Source: Candidatus Altimarinota bacterium
GTDB taxonomy: Bacteria > Patescibacteriota > Gracilibacteria > Absconditabacterales > Absconditicoccaceae
Direction: 5' to 3'
Length of the DNA: 33,591 bases
NCBI GenBank assembly: GCA_027046965.1
Contig: JALTWR010000028.1
Location: forward strand, 1-33,591
Below are positions 32,448-33,591 of the stretch, piece after piece. Position numbers and translations under genes: made by a program. The stretch's first letter is position 1. Every line of letters begins with the position of its first letter. Below the pieces are notes generated by a model. The model was given only the letters and a program-made list of their open reading frames with translations, ran no database searches and had not been told where the DNA came from.

Positions 32448-33591
32448 TTATTTTACATATTTGATTCAATCATTATATCGCTCTTCACCTTCTATCAACT
32501 CAACCTTATCTGGATCTCAATTTAACTCTAAGTCCATTTTTTGTGCCAATTCTTTTATATATTCATCAAAGATTTTATCAATAGGTGCTCCTACATTTCC
32601 TTTGTAATACATAGGGTATCTAGATATTTTTTTATCATTTCCAATTGTAACTAAAACTCTTCATAATATATTTCATTTTTCATCTGTAATATAAAATACT
32701 CATTTGTTAACATCAATGGCGTTTGTTATTGCTGACCAATAGTTTCATACGGGAGAATAATAACTTAAACAACTTCAATTAACCCAGTTTCACATCATTA
32801 AAATCTTTAATGGATCTGTTTCTTTGTAAATTATGATTTTTTTTGCCTTTTTGGATTTTCTTTGTTTTAATAATTCTCTTATAGAGTCTATTTGTAATTT
32901 AAGATCCTCATATAGATTTTCATTTTTCCCTCTAATTTCTTGTTCTTTCTTTTTTATCACTTTATCAAAGTATGATACAAGTTCTCATCATTTACTCCAT
33001 TCTGTTTGGAAATTATATCATAAATTGTTTATCTCCTGTATCTTGTTCATGGCCACTTGTATGTGATGATTTATACGAGATTCTATATTATCTTCTTTTT
33101 CTCCTTCTTCTTCATTTAATGTTATTTCTTTTTGGTTTTTTGATAGCCATATTTGTTGTTGTTCTGGTGTCAAATGTGTTTCTAACCATTTTTTATTAGC
33201 AGGAGTATTATATTGATTCAAATTTTCTGGTGATAATGGGTTATCGAATTCTCACTTAAGATACTTGATTAGCAATTTATTTATTTGCCTTTCATTGTAC
33301 CCTGGGTTTCTTGACATTTTAAACGCTTCTATGAACAATGGATCTATCTTTTGGCTTCTTAATTGTTTTGGATTCACGCTAATACCCAATTCCCTCATTT
33401 TTTTATTTATTTCTGAGACCACTTTGGTTATTAATTTTTTATCATACAATCTATCAAAGTATTTTATTAATGCATCTACTAGCTCATTTTCTAATCAGCT
33501 TATATTATTATTTTCTATATATCTATCAAAGCTACTTAATTTTTTCTTTATTAACCCTTCTTTTGTTCAAAGTATCCTTAATATTTTACTG
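32448..33591 (-). CDS. unrecognised protein, 5' end cut by the window
   Basis: About 380 residues are visible with many UGA glycines, open to the end of the window and ending in TAA at 32448-32450. The N-terminal half is helical and charged (KMSRNPGYNERQ, a Gln-rich HLTPEQQQIWL, an acidic EEEGEKEDN, and coiled-coil-like KVIKKKEQEIRGKNENL). The C-terminal 110 residues form a distinct domain: WVNGSCLSYYSP, YWSAITNAIDVNKGVFYI, KGNILGRVLVTI. The order (SCL, Ala-rich helix, NK, strand, G-x-I-x-GR) recalls a C-terminal module seen in large bacterial proteins of unknown function, which I cannot name with certainty. No nuclease or kinase motif is visible. Confidence 0.85.

Overview
The window comes from an AT-rich bacterium that reads UGA as glycine (translation table 25). 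That points to the candidate phyla Gracilibacteria (BD1-5) or Absconditabacteria (SR1) of the CPR/Patescibacteria. Almost every long gene is interrupted by TGA when read with the standard code, yet each stays in one frame. Many of these TGA codons sit where the protein family has an invariant glycine: the G domain of IF-2, the RGDG and GED motifs of LigA, the diphosphate-binding loop of KorB, the GRLFAG segment after the K+ channel filter. All 34 main genes end in TAA or TAG. I cannot decide between the two phyla from this window, and the UGA-decoding tRNA-Gly is not in it.

Layout. 1-2900 (+): the 3' part of infB, then a membrane-anchored DsbA-like oxidoreductase and a terminator. 2943-5560 (-): an amino-acid permease followed by a voltage-gated K+ channel with a C-terminal zinc ribbon. 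5694-8695 (+): a YidD-Fmt fusion, pth and an unrecognised coiled-coil protein. 8699-9643 (-): ruvB. 9733-13981 (+): a run with a compact hrcA, a charged coiled-coil protein, a Nudix hydrolase, a UPF0173 metallo-hydrolase, a small membrane protein and cysS, closed by a terminator. 14032-14115 (-): tRNA-Leu(CAA). 14230-21498 (+): ssb, lepB, a CNNM/CorC-type protein, an ABC-2 permease, a 778-residue secreted protein with thrombospondin type 3 and PKD repeats, two small membrane proteins and a DedA protein. 21467-22141 (-): an anchored hypothetical protein. 22246-23355 (+): a DUF2304-glycosyltransferase fusion. 23411-23815 (+): a self-contained GC-rich mini-gene. 23856-26085 (-): korA/korB. 26217-31961 (+): a flippase, a YjjX-like NTPase, nth, ligA and a DUF192 protein, mostly overlapping or tightly packed. 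31972-32262 (+): a second self-contained mini-gene for a two-helix membrane protein. 32448-33591 (-): the 3' part of an unrecognised gene.

The content is informational (initiation, Met-tRNA formylation, peptidyl-tRNA recycling, DNA repair and joining) plus envelope functions (signal peptidase, flippase, glycosyltransferase, surface protein), with one energy-metabolism enzyme (2-oxoacid:ferredoxin oxidoreductase). Most starts have no Shine-Dalgarno sequence. The exceptions are short genes, two of which are GC-rich, lack UGA-glycine and carry their own near-consensus promoter and terminator. These mini-genes and the YidD-Fmt fusion are the least ordinary things here.
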